From an uncultured Williamsia sp. (lineage in GTDB: Bacteria > Actinomycetota > Actinomycetes > Mycobacteriales > Mycobacteriaceae): a stretch of 64,000 nt of DNA. The position numbers were made by a program, and so were the translations under genes. The notes under the pieces are model-generated. The model had not been told where the DNA came from, ran no database searches, and worked only from the letters and a program-made list of their open reading frames with translations. This document shows, one piece after another, positions 17,229 to 26,098 of this stretch. Each line of letters opens with the position of its first letter. Position 1 is the stretch's first letter. The stretch lies in assembly GCF_947494875.1 (NCBI RefSeq), contig NZ_CANLWM010000001.1, forward strand, positions 1,070,810 to 1,134,809, in the 5' to 3' direction.

Positions 17229-18430
17229 TCCCCACCTGGCGCGAACTGCCCGACGACGTCGGCCCCGACACCATCGGGGTGCGCGGTGGACTCATGCGGA
17301 CCGGGTTCGACGAGACGTCGGAGGCGATGTTCCTCAACTCCGGCTACGTCTACGACAGCGCGGCCGCGGCCGAACGCGCGTTCACCGGTGAGGACGAGCG
17401 GTTCGTCTACTCCCGCTACGGCAACCCGACGGTCGCGATGTTCCAGGAGCGGTTACGACTCCTCGAGGGTGCCGAGGCGTGCTTCGCGACGGCCAGCGGC
17501 ATGGCCGCGGTGTTCGTGTCGCTCGGTGCGCTGCTCGGCGCCGGGGACCGACTCGTCGCGTCGCGCAGTCTCTTCGGGTCCTGCTTCGTGGTGTGCAACG
17601 AGATCCTGCCGCGCTGGGGGGTCGAGACCGTCTTCGTCGACGGTGAGGACCTCGAGCAGTGGGAGCAGGCGCTGTCGGTGCCGACCACCGCTGTCTTCTT
17701 CGAGACGCCGTCGAACCCGATGCAGTCGCTGGTCGACGTGCGTCGCGTCTCCGAACTCGCGCACGCCGCCGGAGCCAAGGTGGTGCTGGACAACGTCTTC
17801 GCGACGCCGCTGCTGCAGCGCAGCCTCGACCTCGGGGCCGACGTCGTCGTCTACTCCGGGACCAAGCACATCGACGGCCAGGGTCGCGTGATGGGCGGTG
17901 CGGTGTTGGGTCCCCGGGACTACATCGACGAGCCGGTGCAGAAGCTGATGCGACACACCGGTCCCGCGATGAGCCCGTTCGCGGCGTGGACGCTGCTCAA
18001 GGGGCTCGAGACCCTACGGCTGCGCGTCGAGGCCTCCGTCGCCTCGGCGCTGCGGGTCGCGCAGTTCCTGGAGGACGACCCACGGGTGAAGTGGGTGAGG
18101 TACCCGTTCCTGCAGTCGCATCCGCAGTACGAGCTCGCGACGTCGCAGATGTCCGGTGGCGGCACCGTGGTCACCTTCGAACTCACCGACCGCGACGACG
18201 TGTCGGGAAAGCTGCGCGCGTTCGAGGTCCTCGACGCCCTGCGCGTCATCGACATCTCGAACAACCTCGGCGACGCGAAGTCGCTGATCACCCATCCGGC
18301 GACAACCACCCACCGGGCGATGGGCCCCGACGGACGGGCGGCGATCGGACTGTCGGACAACGTGGTCCGACTCTCGGTCGGTCTCGAGGCGATCGACGAC
18401 CTCCTCGCCGATCTCGACCGGGCGCTGTAG
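17225..18430 (+). CDS. metZ: O-succinylhomoserine sulfhydrylase
   Basis: A 401-residue Cys/Met-metabolism PLP enzyme. Seen are SRYGNPTVAMFQERL, GMAAVFVSLGALLGAGD, the PLP-contact VVLDNVFATPLLQRSLDLGAD, the Schiff-base Lys in YSGTKHIDGQGRVMGG, and the substrate loop SLITHPATTTHRAM. It makes homocysteine directly from O-succinylhomoserine and sulfide. GTG 17225 overlaps the rhodanese stop. Synteny with the mycobacterial Rv0390-metZ pair supports MetZ over other trans-sulfuration paralogues. Confidence 0.93.
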   Translation: MIPTWRELPDDVGPDTIGVRGGLMRTGFDETSEAMFLNSGYVYDSAAAAERAFTGEDERFVYSRYGNPTVAMFQERLRLLEGAEACFATASGMAAVFVSLGALLGAGDRLVASRSLFGSCFVVCNEILPRWGVETVFVDGEDLEQWEQALSVPTTAVFFETPSNPMQSLVDVRRVSELAHAAGAKVVLDNVFATPLLQRSLDLGADVVVYSGTKHIDGQGRVMGGAVLGPRDYIDEPVQKLMRHTGPAMSPFAAWTLLKGLETLRLRVEASVASALRVAQFLEDDPRVKWVRYPFLQSHPQYELATSQMSGGGTVVTFELTDRDDVSGKLRAFEVLDALRVIDISNNLGDAKSLITHPATTTHRAMGPDGRAAIGLSDNVVRLSVGLEAIDDLLADLDRAL

Positions 18431-18469
18431 GACGCCCGCGCGCCGCATGGGAACGACAGGGGGTGGCGC

Positions 18470-19087
18470 GTGCAGACGCTGATCGACTGGCTGGTCGACG
18501 TCATCCAGACCACACCGCCCTGGGTCGTGTACCTGGTGGTGTGGGCGCTGGTCTACTGCGAGTCGGCAGCCCTGCTGGGTCTGATCCTCCCGGGTGAGAC
18601 CGCGCTGCTCGCGGGAGGTGTCGCCGCGGCGGTCGGCGAGACCTCCATCGGGTGGCTCATCACCGGGGCCTGTGTCGCGGCGATCGCCGGCGACGCGACG
18701 GGCTTCTCGCTGGGCCGGTGGTCGGGGCCGCGGATGATGCGGTCGCGGCTGGGCCGCAGGATCGGCGAGGAACGCTGGGACCGTGTGTCCCACGCCATCC
18801 AGACCAACGGGATACCGACCGTCGTCGGCGCCCGATGGATCGGCTACGTCCGCACCCTCACGCCGTTCGTGGCGGGGATGTCGCGGATGGCGGTGCCGAA
18901 GTACCTGGCCGCAAACGTCGTCGGCGGCGTCGTCTGGGTCACCGCCGTCGGGATGATCGGCTACCTCGTCGGCGCTGCCGTCGGGGCGCGACTGCTGCTG
19001 TACGGCGGCATCGTGGTCGGAGCGTGTGCGCTGGTGGTGATCGCGGTCAACTGGTGGCGGTCACGACGCCGAGCCGACGCCGTCTGA
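18470..19087 (+). CDS. DedA family membrane protein
   Basis: A 205-residue protein with about five hydrophobic stretches and the DedA/SNARE-associated signature: ESAALLGLILPGETALLAGG, then GDATGFSLGRWSG and VVGARWIGYVRTLTPFVAGMSRM. DedA proteins affect membrane lipid flipping and envelope homeostasis. The start is a GTG at 18470. Its last 27 bp overlap the 3' end of the convergent isochorismate synthase gene. Confidence 0.88.
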   Translation: MQTLIDWLVDVIQTTPPWVVYLVVWALVYCESAALLGLILPGETALLAGGVAAAVGETSIGWLITGACVAAIAGDATGFSLGRWSGPRMMRSRLGRRIGEERWDRVSHAIQTNGIPTVVGARWIGYVRTLTPFVAGMSRMAVPKYLAANVVGGVVWVTAVGMIGYLVGAAVGARLLLYGGIVVGACALVVIAVNWWRSRRRADAV

Positions 19088-20182
19088 GGCGACGCGGTCC
19101 TCCCCGTCGAGCGCGTCCGGAGCCCCGAGCGCCCGGAGGACCGTCGCGAACTTCGCCGTGGTCTCGTCCAGTTCGGCGGAGGGATCGGAGTCGACGACGA
19201 TCCCACCACCGGACCAGGCCCGCACCGAGCGACGATCGGCGGCGACCTGCGCGCACCGGATGCTGACCATCCACTCGCCGTCACCGGACTCGTCGCACCA
19301 CCCGACCGCCCCGGCGTAGAAGCCCCGCGGACCCTCGATCTCCTCGATGACCGCACGGGCGGCCGCGGTCGGTGTCCCACAGATCGCCGGCGTCGGGTGC
19401 AGGAGCATCGCGAGATGCAGTGCGGTGAGGTCGCTCTCGCGCAGCGTTCCCTCGATGGGCGACGCCAGATGCCACATCTCGCCGGTCCCGATGAGGACCG
19501 GCTCGTCGGGCACTCGCAGATCGCGGGTGACCGGAGCCAAGGTCGACGCGATGTGGTCGACGACGAAGCGGTGCTCACGGTGGTCCTTGCCGGACGCGAG
19601 GAGCGACTCCGCGTTGCGTCGGTCGACGTCGGGATCCTCCGAGCGCGGGGCGGACCCGGCGTACGGGTGGCAGAAGACACGGTCGCCGGCCCTGCGCACC
19701 AGCGACTCCGGGCTCGACCCGACCAGTGCTGCGCCGGAACAGGCACCCCCCGCAGCAGACAGGTCGACAGCGAACGCGTTGCCCTCCGGGCTCCCGGCGG
19801 CGAACCTCTGTGTCAGGGCGACGACGTCGAGGTCGGTGTCCGACACGAGCTCGATCGCCCGCGCCAGCACCACCTTTCGGGCGTCACCCGCGGCGATCCG
19901 GTCGACGACGGCCGCGACCCGGGAGCGGTGTTCGTCGGGCGACGGCGCCGAACGGACCAGTCGCACAGCGGGAATCGACGTCGTGGTCGGCCGTGCCGAC
20001 TCGTCGACGATCAGATCGCCGGGGACGTACAGGGCGTCCGGGGTGTCCGGGGAAAAAGAGATCGCGCCCACCACAGCGGCGCCGGACGCCGCCGCCTCGA
20101 CCGCGTCCGACGACCGGTCGAACGCTCGCTCCGCGCGGGTCGCCCGCACGATCCGCGTCGGTCGGGACAGGTGGAACAGCAC
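19061..20182 (-). CDS. isochorismate synthase (MenF/EntC/DhbC family)
   Basis: A 373-residue chorismate-utilising enzyme. Conserved blocks are AAGDARKVVLARAIEL, SSPESLVRRAGDRVFCHPYAGS, the catalytic-base region KDHREHRFVVDHI, HLASPIEGTL, HPTPAICGTPTAAA and GFYAGAVGWCDESGDGEW. It converts chorismate to isochorismate for menaquinone or an aryl-capped siderophore. No IdeR box or siderophore genes adjoin it, so the menaquinone route is favoured. The start is a GTG at 20182; the 3' end overlaps dedA. Confidence 0.9.
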   Translation of the reverse strand: MLFHLSRPTRIVRATRAERAFDRSSDAVEAAASGAAVVGAISFSPDTPDALYVPGDLIVDESARPTTTSIPAVRLVRSAPSPDEHRSRVAAVVDRIAAGDARKVVLARAIELVSDTDLDVVALTQRFAAGSPEGNAFAVDLSAAGGACSGAALVGSSPESLVRRAGDRVFCHPYAGSAPRSEDPDVDRRNAESLLASGKDHREHRFVVDHIASTLAPVTRDLRVPDEPVLIGTGEMWHLASPIEGTLRESDLTALHLAMLLHPTPAICGTPTAAARAVIEEIEGPRGFYAGAVGWCDESGDGEWMVSIRCAQVAADRRSVRAWSGGGIVVDSDPSAELDETTAKFATVLRALGAPDALDGEDRVASDGVGSAS

Positions 20183-20200
20183 GTGACCACGCTACTCGCG

Positions 20201-20240
20201 CGGGGGTTGCGCCCACCGTGAGCGCAACCACCCCCCGCGT
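20201..20240. promoter_or_regulatory. inverted repeat GGTTGCGC-N9-GCGCAACC in a divergent promoter
   Basis: GGGGGTTGCGC at 20202-20212 is followed after about nine bases by GCGCAACCACCCCCC (20222 onward), an 8-bp perfect palindrome with G/C-rich flanks that also pair. It sits between the isochorismate synthase start and the SAM-IV riboswitch. It could be an operator or an RNA hairpin in the isochorismate synthase leader; no factor is assigned. Confidence 0.45.
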
Positions 20241-20277
20241 TGACTCCGGACCGGTCGTTCGCCCATGATCTCCGGCA

Positions 20278-20399
20278 GGTCATGAGTGTCAGCATCGTGA
20301 GCCCCGGCTCGCTGACCGGCAACCCTCCTACCGCGGTGGGGTGCTCCCGGGTGACGACCCGGCCCGCCTCCACGCCGGACGCGGGCAAGCGCGGGGCCC
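20278..20399 (+). promoter_or_regulatory. SAM-IV riboswitch
   Basis: The 5' core GGTCATGAGTGTCAGC, the central GCTGACCGGCAACCCTCC, GCGGTGGGGTGCTCCCGGGTGA and the closing GACGACC strand (20353-20359) reproduce the SAM-IV fold; P1 pairs GGTC (20278) with GACC (20356), and the 3' pseudoknot strand GGGCAAGCGCGGG ends at about 20396. This matches the actinobacterial SAM-IV class rather than SAM-I in the 3' half. It precedes the class V aminotransferase by 29 bp, so that gene should be turned down when S-adenosylmethionine is abundant. A GGTCC/GGACC hairpin just before the ribosome site may be the expression platform. Confidence 0.92.
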
Positions 20400-20427
20400 A
20401 TGTGGTCCCCGGACCCATGGAGGAACC

Positions 20428-21606
20428 ATGTTCGTGCTCGCCGATGTCGCCCCTGTCGCCGCGCGATCCGTCGACGCCGCCTACGCCAACCTCGACCACG
20501 CGGCCAGCGCCCCCGCGCTCGGTGCGGTGACCGACGAGATCATCCGCGTCCTGCCCGAGTACGCCAGCGTCCACCGTGGCGCGGGTCGGTACTCGCAGAT
20601 CACCACCGCGCGCTACGAGGAGGCTCGGGCCACGGTGTCCCGCTTCGTGCGTGCCCGTCCGCGCGACAGCGTCGTGTTCACCCGCAACACCACCGACGCG
20701 ATCAACCTCGTCGCCGCCGCCGTGCCCGGCGAGACCGTCGTCCTCGACGTGGAGCACCACGCGAACCTGCTGCCGTGGGCCCGCCGCGGCCGACGGGTGG
20801 TCGCGTGCCGCGACACCGTCGACGAGACCCTCGAGGCCCTCGCCGCCGAACTACGACGGGCCCCCGCCGCACTGTTGGCCGTGACCGGCGCGTCGAACGT
20901 CACCGGGGAGGTCCTGCCGATCGGCCGCCTCGCCGACATCGCGCACGACGCCGGCGCGCGGATCCTCGTCGACGCCGCGCAGCTCGCACCGCACCGGGCC
21001 ATCTCCATGGCAGGCACCGGCATCGACCACCTCGTGTTCTCGGGCCACAAGCTCTACGCACCGTTCGGCGCCGGCGTGCTCGTCGGCCGCTCCGACTGGC
21101 TCGATGCCGCCGAGCCGTATCTCCTCGGCGGCGGCGCGACCGTCGACGTGGGCAGCGCGGAGGGTGAGGGGATCGTCTGGCACACGGGTGCGGCGCGGCA
21201 CGAGGCCGGTTCGCCGAACGTGCTCGGGGCGATCGCGATCGCGGCGGCCTGCCGTGCGCTCACCGACATCGGCTTCGACCGCATCGGCGTCCACGAGCAC
21301 GACCTGCGCCGGCGGCTCGACGCCGGGCTCGACGCGCTGCCGGGCGTGGAGCGCCTCACCGTCTTCGCCGACGACGACCTCGACCGCGTCGGCATCGCAG
21401 CGTTCACGGTCGCCGGCCACGCTCCCCGCGTCGTCGCCGAGCACCTCGCCGATCGCGGGATCGGTGTCCGGGACGGTCGGTTCTGCGCGCACCCTCTGCT
21501 CCGGCGCCTCGGTCGGCCCGAGGGAGCGGTGCGCGCGTCCTTCGGGGTCGAGACCGGAGCCGACGAGATCGACCGTCTGCTCGAGGCCCTCGCCGACCTG
21601 ATCTGA
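20428..21606 (+). CDS. class V aminotransferase, cysteine desulfurase-like (Rv3778c-like)
   Basis: A 392-residue PLP enzyme of the NifS/CsdA-like class V fold. NLDHAASAPALGAVTDEI is the N-terminal signature, DVEHHANLLPW the PLP-stacking His region, ILVDAAQLAPHRAI the PLP Asp/Gln strand, and VFSGHKLYAPFGAGVLVG the Schiff-base Lys. The ATG at 20428 has GGAGGAACC directly upstream. A Cys occurs in the C-terminal loop DGRFCAHPLL, so cysteine desulfuration is possible, but the substrate is not determined. The SAM-IV riboswitch upstream places it in sulfur or methionine metabolism. Confidence 0.85.
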   Translation: MFVLADVAPVAARSVDAAYANLDHAASAPALGAVTDEIIRVLPEYASVHRGAGRYSQITTARYEEARATVSRFVRARPRDSVVFTRNTTDAINLVAAAVPGETVVLDVEHHANLLPWARRGRRVVACRDTVDETLEALAAELRRAPAALLAVTGASNVTGEVLPIGRLADIAHDAGARILVDAAQLAPHRAISMAGTGIDHLVFSGHKLYAPFGAGVLVGRSDWLDAAEPYLLGGGATVDVGSAEGEGIVWHTGAARHEAGSPNVLGAIAIAAACRALTDIGFDRIGVHEHDLRRRLDAGLDALPGVERLTVFADDDLDRVGIAAFTVAGHAPRVVAEHLADRGIGVRDGRFCAHPLLRRLGRPEGAVRASFGVETGADEIDRLLEALADLI

Positions 21607-21680
21607 CAGCTCCGCCACCGCAGAGGCCCGGTCCGTCGCGACCGCGGCTGTTTGCGTGCGTGCGCCCACCTCGGCATACT

Positions 21681-21701
21681 TGCAGCTGTCAATCAGTTGC
21701 A
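21681..21701. promoter_or_regulatory. probable MarR operator, TGCAGCTG-N5-CAGTTGCA
   Basis: A near-perfect palindrome with 8-bp arms and one mismatch lies 29 bp upstream of the marR GTG start. Its position and symmetry suit autoregulation of the marR-MFS operon. Confidence 0.6.
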
Positions 21702-21729
21702 CGGTGAAACTCATTCGAGGTAGGAATCA

Positions 21730-22317
21730 GTGTCCAGACTCGACCACGTCGACGAGCTGCTCGGGGTCCTCTCCCGGTACGGGCGGATCCGCGAGCGTCT
21801 CGCCGTCACGAAGTTCAAGACAGCCGAGGGCATCGTCGAGACGGCCGCGTTCTCGTGCCTCTTCACCCTCGCCGACCAACCGATGCGTTCCGGGGAGCTC
21901 GCGGAGCACCTGCTCGCGGACCCGTCGACGGTCAGCAGGCACATCGCTGCACTGGTGCGGTTGGGGTACGTGCGGCGCGAGGCGGACCCCCGCGACGGCC
22001 GCGCGACGATCCTCGTGCTCACCGACTCCGGGCGTGGGCAGGTCCGCGCGGTCCGCGAGCACCGCAAGCAGGTCTTCGACGAGATGCTGGGTGACTTCAC
22101 GAACGATGAGGTCGCCGAGCTGACCCGGCTGATGGGCCGGGTGGTCGTCGCGGTCGAGGACTTCGCGGCACGGGTCCACGACGGCGACCCGACACACGCC
22201 GATCGCGCGGGAATCGACGACGCCCCCGCGACGGTTGGCTCCCCTGAGAAGGACGACGACCCCGACGTCGCACCGGCAGAGTTCACCTACGGACGACGCG
22301 AGAAGGCATCACGATGA
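21730..22317 (+). CDS. MarR-family regulator of the adjacent MFS exporter
   Basis: A 195-residue winged-helix protein: SGELAEHLLADPSTVSRHIAAL is the recognition-helix region and READPRDGRATILVLTDSG the wing. The C-terminal 45 residues are a polar, acidic extension beyond the usual MarR length. It starts at GTG 21730 and overlaps the MFS ATG by 4 bp, so both are co-expressed. It likely represses the operon through the palindrome at 21681-21701 and is released by an efflux substrate. Confidence 0.88.
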   Translation: MSRLDHVDELLGVLSRYGRIRERLAVTKFKTAEGIVETAAFSCLFTLADQPMRSGELAEHLLADPSTVSRHIAALVRLGYVRREADPRDGRATILVLTDSGRGQVRAVREHRKQVFDEMLGDFTNDEVAELTRLMGRVVVAVEDFAARVHDGDPTHADRAGIDDAPATVGSPEKDDDPDVAPAEFTYGRREKASR

Positions 22318-24269
22318 GCAACAGCACAGCAGCGGCGCCCGGCGACACCGCCGCAGCCGCCCCACCCGGCGACACCTCGATGACGCTGAGTCACCGGCAG
22401 ATCCTCACGATCATGGGCGGGCTCATGATCGGCATGTTCCTCGCCGCCCTCGACCAGACGATCGTGTCGACGTCGATCCGCACCATCGCCGACGACCTGA
22501 ACGGCTACTCGCTGCAGGCGTGGGTGACGACGGCGTACCTGATCACCTCGACGCTGGCCACGCCGATCTACGGCAAGTTGTCCGACATGTACGGCCGCAA
22601 GCCGTTCTTCATGGCCGCGATCACGATCTTCGTCATCGGGTCGTTGCTGTGTTCGACGTCGACGTCGATGTACGAACTCGCCGGGTTCCGGGCGCTGCAG
22701 GGCATCGGTGCCGGTGGTCTCTTCTCGTTGGCGCTCACCATCATCGGTGACATCGTCGCGCCGCGGGAGCGCGCCAAGTACCAGGGCTACTTCCTCGCCG
22801 TCTTCGGCACGTCGAGCGTGTTGGGCCCCGTGCTCGGCGGACTCTTCGCCGGACAGGACTCCATCCTCTGGGTGTCCGGCTGGCGCTGGGTGTTCCTCGT
22901 GAACGTGCCCGTCGGCCTGGTCGCCCTCGTCGTGGTGTTCCGGGTCCTGAACTACGCCCGGATCCCCGGCGTGAAGCGGAACATCGACTGGTGGGGCGCG
23001 TTCGCCCTCGCCGTCGGCGTGGTGCCGATCCTCGTCGTCGCCGAACAGGGCCGCGAATGGGGCTGGGGTTCGGCACGATCCATCATCTGTTACGCCATCG
23101 GTGTGGTGGGTGTCGCGGCGTTCGTCGCGGTGGAGAAGGCGATGGGGGAGGCCGCCATCATCCCGCTGCGCGTCTTCAAGAACAGGGTCTTCGCCCAGGG
23201 CATCGTGATCTCGATCGTCATCGGTTCGGTGATGTTCGGCGCGATCTCCGTGCTGCCGCAGTACTACCAGGTGCTGCGCGGGTCCAGCCCGACGATCGCC
23301 GGGCTGCAGCTGCTGCCCATGGTGTTGGGTCTGATGAGCGCCTCGATCTTCTCGGGCCAGCTGATCTCGCGCACGGGTCGCTACAAGATCTTCACGATGA
23401 TCGGCGTGGTGCTGGTCACCGTCATGACCTTCCTGCTGCACTACGTCAGCCCCAGCACCTCGCTGTACATCGTGATGCTGATGACGTTCGGTCTCGGTTT
23501 CGGCCTGGGCAACCTGATGCAGCCGCTGACCCTGGCGATGCAGAACGTGTTGCCCGCCAAGGACATGGGCATCTCGACCAGTTCCGCGACGTTCTTCCGG
23601 CAGATCGGCGGCACGCTCGGTGTCGCGGTGTTCTTCTCGGTGCTCTTCTCGTTGATGGGCCCGAACATCGCCGACGAGTTCCAGAAGGCCGCTCCGACGC
23701 AGGAGTTCCAGCAGGGCGTCCGTGAGGCCGTTCAGAGCAGCGACCCGACGGTCTCCGCCTTCGGCCGCAGCCTGGTCGAGGCCGCCCAGGGCGGCGGTGG
23801 CGGTGCGACCGGTTCGGTCATGAACGACACCTCGGTGATCTCGAAGCTGCCGGAAGCGGTGGCGGCGCCGATCAAGGCGGGCTTCTCCGGGGCGATGGAC
23901 TCGGTGTTCCTCACCGTCTCGATCGTGTCGCTGATCGCACTCGTCGCGGTGTTCACGTGGAAGGAGATGCCGCTGCGCAAGACCTCCGGCACCCAGGCCG
24001 TGGCCGACGACGCGATGGGCACCGGCCCCGATCCCGACGCAGTCCCCGGCGGTTCCACGCAGGATCGTCGGCCCGGTGTCGCGGGCGACGCGACCACCTC
24101 GGGCGAGATCGTCGACCCCGCGGCGGTCCACGGGAAGCACACGGCGATCGCCGACGAGGGCGGGCCGATCGTCGCGCCCGACCACGGTGGCCGGCACGAG
24201 GCCGCCGACGGGACCACCACGGCCGTCGTCGACGACGATCGCCCGAACCCGGGTCGTCACGAGGCCTGA
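22314..24269 (+). CDS. MFS drug exporter, DHA2 (EmrB/QacA) family
   Basis: A 651-residue transporter with 14 predicted membrane segments. MFLAALDQTIVSTSIRTIAD is the DHA2 motif D region in helix 1, KLSDMYGRKPFF motif A, and ALQGIGAGGLFSLALTIIGD motif B. A loop of about 70 residues (EFQKAAPTQEFQQGVRE onward) precedes the last helix, and the final 110 residues are a hydrophilic Asp/Gly-rich cytoplasmic tail. Proton-driven export of toxic amphiphiles is expected. Controlled by the overlapping marR gene. Confidence 0.92.
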   Translation: MSNSTAAAPGDTAAAAPPGDTSMTLSHRQILTIMGGLMIGMFLAALDQTIVSTSIRTIADDLNGYSLQAWVTTAYLITSTLATPIYGKLSDMYGRKPFFMAAITIFVIGSLLCSTSTSMYELAGFRALQGIGAGGLFSLALTIIGDIVAPRERAKYQGYFLAVFGTSSVLGPVLGGLFAGQDSILWVSGWRWVFLVNVPVGLVALVVVFRVLNYARIPGVKRNIDWWGAFALAVGVVPILVVAEQGREWGWGSARSIICYAIGVVGVAAFVAVEKAMGEAAIIPLRVFKNRVFAQGIVISIVIGSVMFGAISVLPQYYQVLRGSSPTIAGLQLLPMVLGLMSASIFSGQLISRTGRYKIFTMIGVVLVTVMTFLLHYVSPSTSLYIVMLMTFGLGFGLGNLMQPLTLAMQNVLPAKDMGISTSSATFFRQIGGTLGVAVFFSVLFSLMGPNIADEFQKAAPTQEFQQGVREAVQSSDPTVSAFGRSLVEAAQGGGGGATGSVMNDTSVISKLPEAVAAPIKAGFSGAMDSVFLTVSIVSLIALVAVFTWKEMPLRKTSGTQAVADDAMGTGPDPDAVPGGSTQDRRPGVAGDATTSGEIVDPAAVHGKHTAIADEGGPIVAPDHGGRHEAADGTTTAVVDDDRPNPGRHEA

Positions 24270-24271
24270 GT

Positions 24272-25366
24272 TCAGAGGTACGTGCCGAACGGCGCGTCGG
24301 GGATCGGTTCGCTGCTGATCGCCGACGCGCCGTTTCGCTGTGCGAACAGTTCCGCGAGCGTCCTGGGCGTCGACGGGATCGCGGCACCGGGTCCGAGCCA
24401 CGTCGCCGCCTCGTCGGGGTCGAAGGGGACGAACTCGATCTGGGCCAGGCAGCGTCCCGGACGGACCACCGCGGGGTGCAGGCGGTCCAGGCGCTCGTTG
24501 GTGGTGATGACGACGATCGTGTTGCTGCCCTGGCCCATGACGCCGTCTGTGAAGTTCAGAAGTCGTCCCATCGCCGCGCCGGACTCCTGCCGTGCCGTCG
24601 ACCGCAGGAACTCGTCGGAGTCCTCCGCGACGACCAGCCGCCATCGCTCGGGCTCCGACTCGGTGCCGATCACGTCCCACAGGTAACCGGCGTCGGCGAA
24701 CAGTCGTTCGGGGTCGGTTACGTAGTGCGGGTCGCACCAGGAGGACCACGACCGCATCAAAGACCGGATGGCGGTGGTCTTGCCCGTGCCCGGTGCTCCG
24801 TGCAGGAGGACGAGCGCGCCGCGGTCCACGGGCTGGACGACCGCGTTCAGCGCGTCGAGGTTCCGCCGCACGGCGACCGGATAGTTCACGCGGATCTCGT
24901 CCCACCCGCGCACGCGGATGCGACGGTCGACGCTCTCGTTCGTGTGCCGTCCCACGAACCAGAGCGTGAGGTCGACGTCGCCGGGCTCCGATTCGTCTCG
25001 GGCGAGCGCAAGCACGACCGTGTCGACGAGGGACTGGGTGATCTCGGGATCTGCCGCGCTCACCGCCAGTCTGGTCTCTGCGGCGGTTCCGCGAACGATC
25101 ACGGCGGCGCGGTCGGACGTCAGCGTCGCGATCGTCCGGGGCATGTCGCGGATGGTCCGGCGCACCGTGTACCCGTCGCCGACGAGTGATGCGATCGTGC
25201 GGTCGACGCCCGCGGGCACAGAGGCGTGCACGACCGCGGCGTGCGTTCCGTCGACGAAAGCTCGTGCGAAATCGGCGAGAACCACGTCGTAGAAGTCGGT
25301 CGCGTGACCGTGGAAGGTCAGCGCGAGGTCGACGGTGGTCGACGTGGACAGGTCATCGGCGGGCAC
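24272..25366 (-). CDS. AAA-family ATPase (DUF5925-type N-terminus)
   Basis: A 364-residue protein from a GTG at 25366. The N-terminal 170 residues resemble the DUF5925 region; the C-terminal half is a single AAA module with Walker A LLHGAPGTGKTTAIRSL, a Walker B-like strand WRLVVAEDSDEFL, sensor 1 TIVVITTNERL and VVRPGRCLAQIEF carrying the Arg finger. Such ATPases are widespread in actinobacteria without a known partner. A TACCGT -10 box (minus strand, 25375-25380) sits 8 nt before the start, suggesting a leaderless mRNA. Confidence 0.78.
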   Translation of the reverse strand: MPADDLSTSTTVDLALTFHGHATDFYDVVLADFARAFVDGTHAAVVHASVPAGVDRTIASLVGDGYTVRRTIRDMPRTIATLTSDRAAVIVRGTAAETRLAVSAADPEITQSLVDTVVLALARDESEPGDVDLTLWFVGRHTNESVDRRIRVRGWDEIRVNYPVAVRRNLDALNAVVQPVDRGALVLLHGAPGTGKTTAIRSLMRSWSSWCDPHYVTDPERLFADAGYLWDVIGTESEPERWRLVVAEDSDEFLRSTARQESGAAMGRLLNFTDGVMGQGSNTIVVITTNERLDRLHPAVVRPGRCLAQIEFVPFDPDEAATWLGPGAAIPSTPRTLAELFAQRNGASAISSEPIPDAPFGTYL

Positions 25367-25374
25367 GGACGGGA

Positions 25375-25380
25375 ACGGTA
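25375..25380 (-). promoter_or_regulatory. leaderless -10 box (TACCGT) of the AAA ATPase gene
   Basis: On the minus strand TACCGT lies 8 nt before the GTG at 25366. It supports the chosen start and implies independent transcription from ppa, whose terminator hairpin lies just upstream. Confidence 0.5.
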
Positions 25381-25410
25381 GGCGGCTGGTCCGACACGAC
25401 CTGTCGACGC

Positions 25411-25447
25411 GGACCGGCCCCGAGTGGAATGCACTCGGGGCCGGTCC
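25411..25447 (-). terminator. strong hairpin terminator downstream of ppa
   Basis: A perfect 16-bp stem (25411-25426 with 25432-25447) and a 5-nt loop lie 15 bp past the ppa stop. No U-tract follows, which is usual for actinobacterial terminators. It separates ppa from the AAA ATPase gene. Confidence 0.85.
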
Positions 25448-25462
25448 GATCTGCGTCCTGCG

Positions 25463-25975
25463 TCAGCCGCGGGAGGGGTCGTTCGCCTCGTGGGGCTGGG
25501 TCGCCAGACGGTCGATGGCCTCCTGGGCCACCTTCTCGGCAGCCTCGCGGCCGACCCAGCCGCCGGGCTGGACCTCCTTGCCGGGCTCGAGGTCCTTGTA
25601 GTGCTCGAAGAAGTGGGCGATCGCGTCGAGCTCGAACGTCGACACGTCGCCCACGTCCTGGATGTGGTCCCAGCGGACGTCGCCGGCCGGGACACACAGC
25701 AGCTTGTCGTCGCCGCCGGCCTCGTCGGTCATGGTGTACATCGCGACGATGCGGGCCGTGACGATGACGCCGGGGTAGACGGACTCGGGCAGGAGGACCA
25801 TCGCGTCGAGCGGGTCGCCGTCCTCACCGAGCGTGTTGTCGATGTAGCCGTAGTCGGCCGGATACCCCATCGAGGTGTACAGGTAGCGGTCCAGGTGGAC
25901 CTTGCCCGTCTCGTGATCGACCTCGTACTTGTTGCGCCGGCCCTTGGGGATCTCGATGGTGACGTCGAACTCCAC
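25463..25975 (-). CDS. ppa: inorganic pyrophosphatase
   Basis: A family I soluble pyrophosphatase of 170 residues. [20 protein letters not shown] and [24 protein letters not shown] contain the metal-binding aspartates of the active site (DxDPxD type). It hydrolyses PPi released by biosynthesis. The family usually begins at the VEFDVT position (GTG 25975), which is used here; an ATG at 25984 would add three residues. It is divergent from dacB and ends in a strong hairpin. Confidence 0.95.
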   Translation of the reverse strand: MEFDVTIEIPKGRRNKYEVDHETGKVHLDRYLYTSMGYPADYGYIDNTLGEDGDPLDAMVLLPESVYPGVIVTARIVAMYTMTDEAGGDDKLLCVPAGDVRWDHIQDVGDVSTFELDAIAHFFEHYKDLEPGKEVQPGGWVGREAAEKVAQEAIDRLATQPHEANDPSRG

Positions 25976-26010
25976 GACTCGCATCCTCGCTCTCTGTGAC
26001 GGTCCGTGCG

Positions 26011-26039
26011 GGCTCCGCCGACATTGCGTCGGCCGAGCC
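26011..26039. promoter_or_regulatory. 12-bp inverted repeat between divergent ppa and dacB
   Basis: GGCTCCGCCGAC (26011-26022), loop ATTGC, then GTCGGCCGAGCC form a hairpin with one mismatch. It lies midway between the divergent start codons, so it may be a shared operator or a 5' leader structure. A GATACT -10 candidate for dacB follows at 26055. Confidence 0.5.
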
Positions 26040-26098
26040 CGCGATCGGGTCGAGGATACTGTTGGGCGCCAGGACCACGGCGGGCGGAGGAGCGCAGA

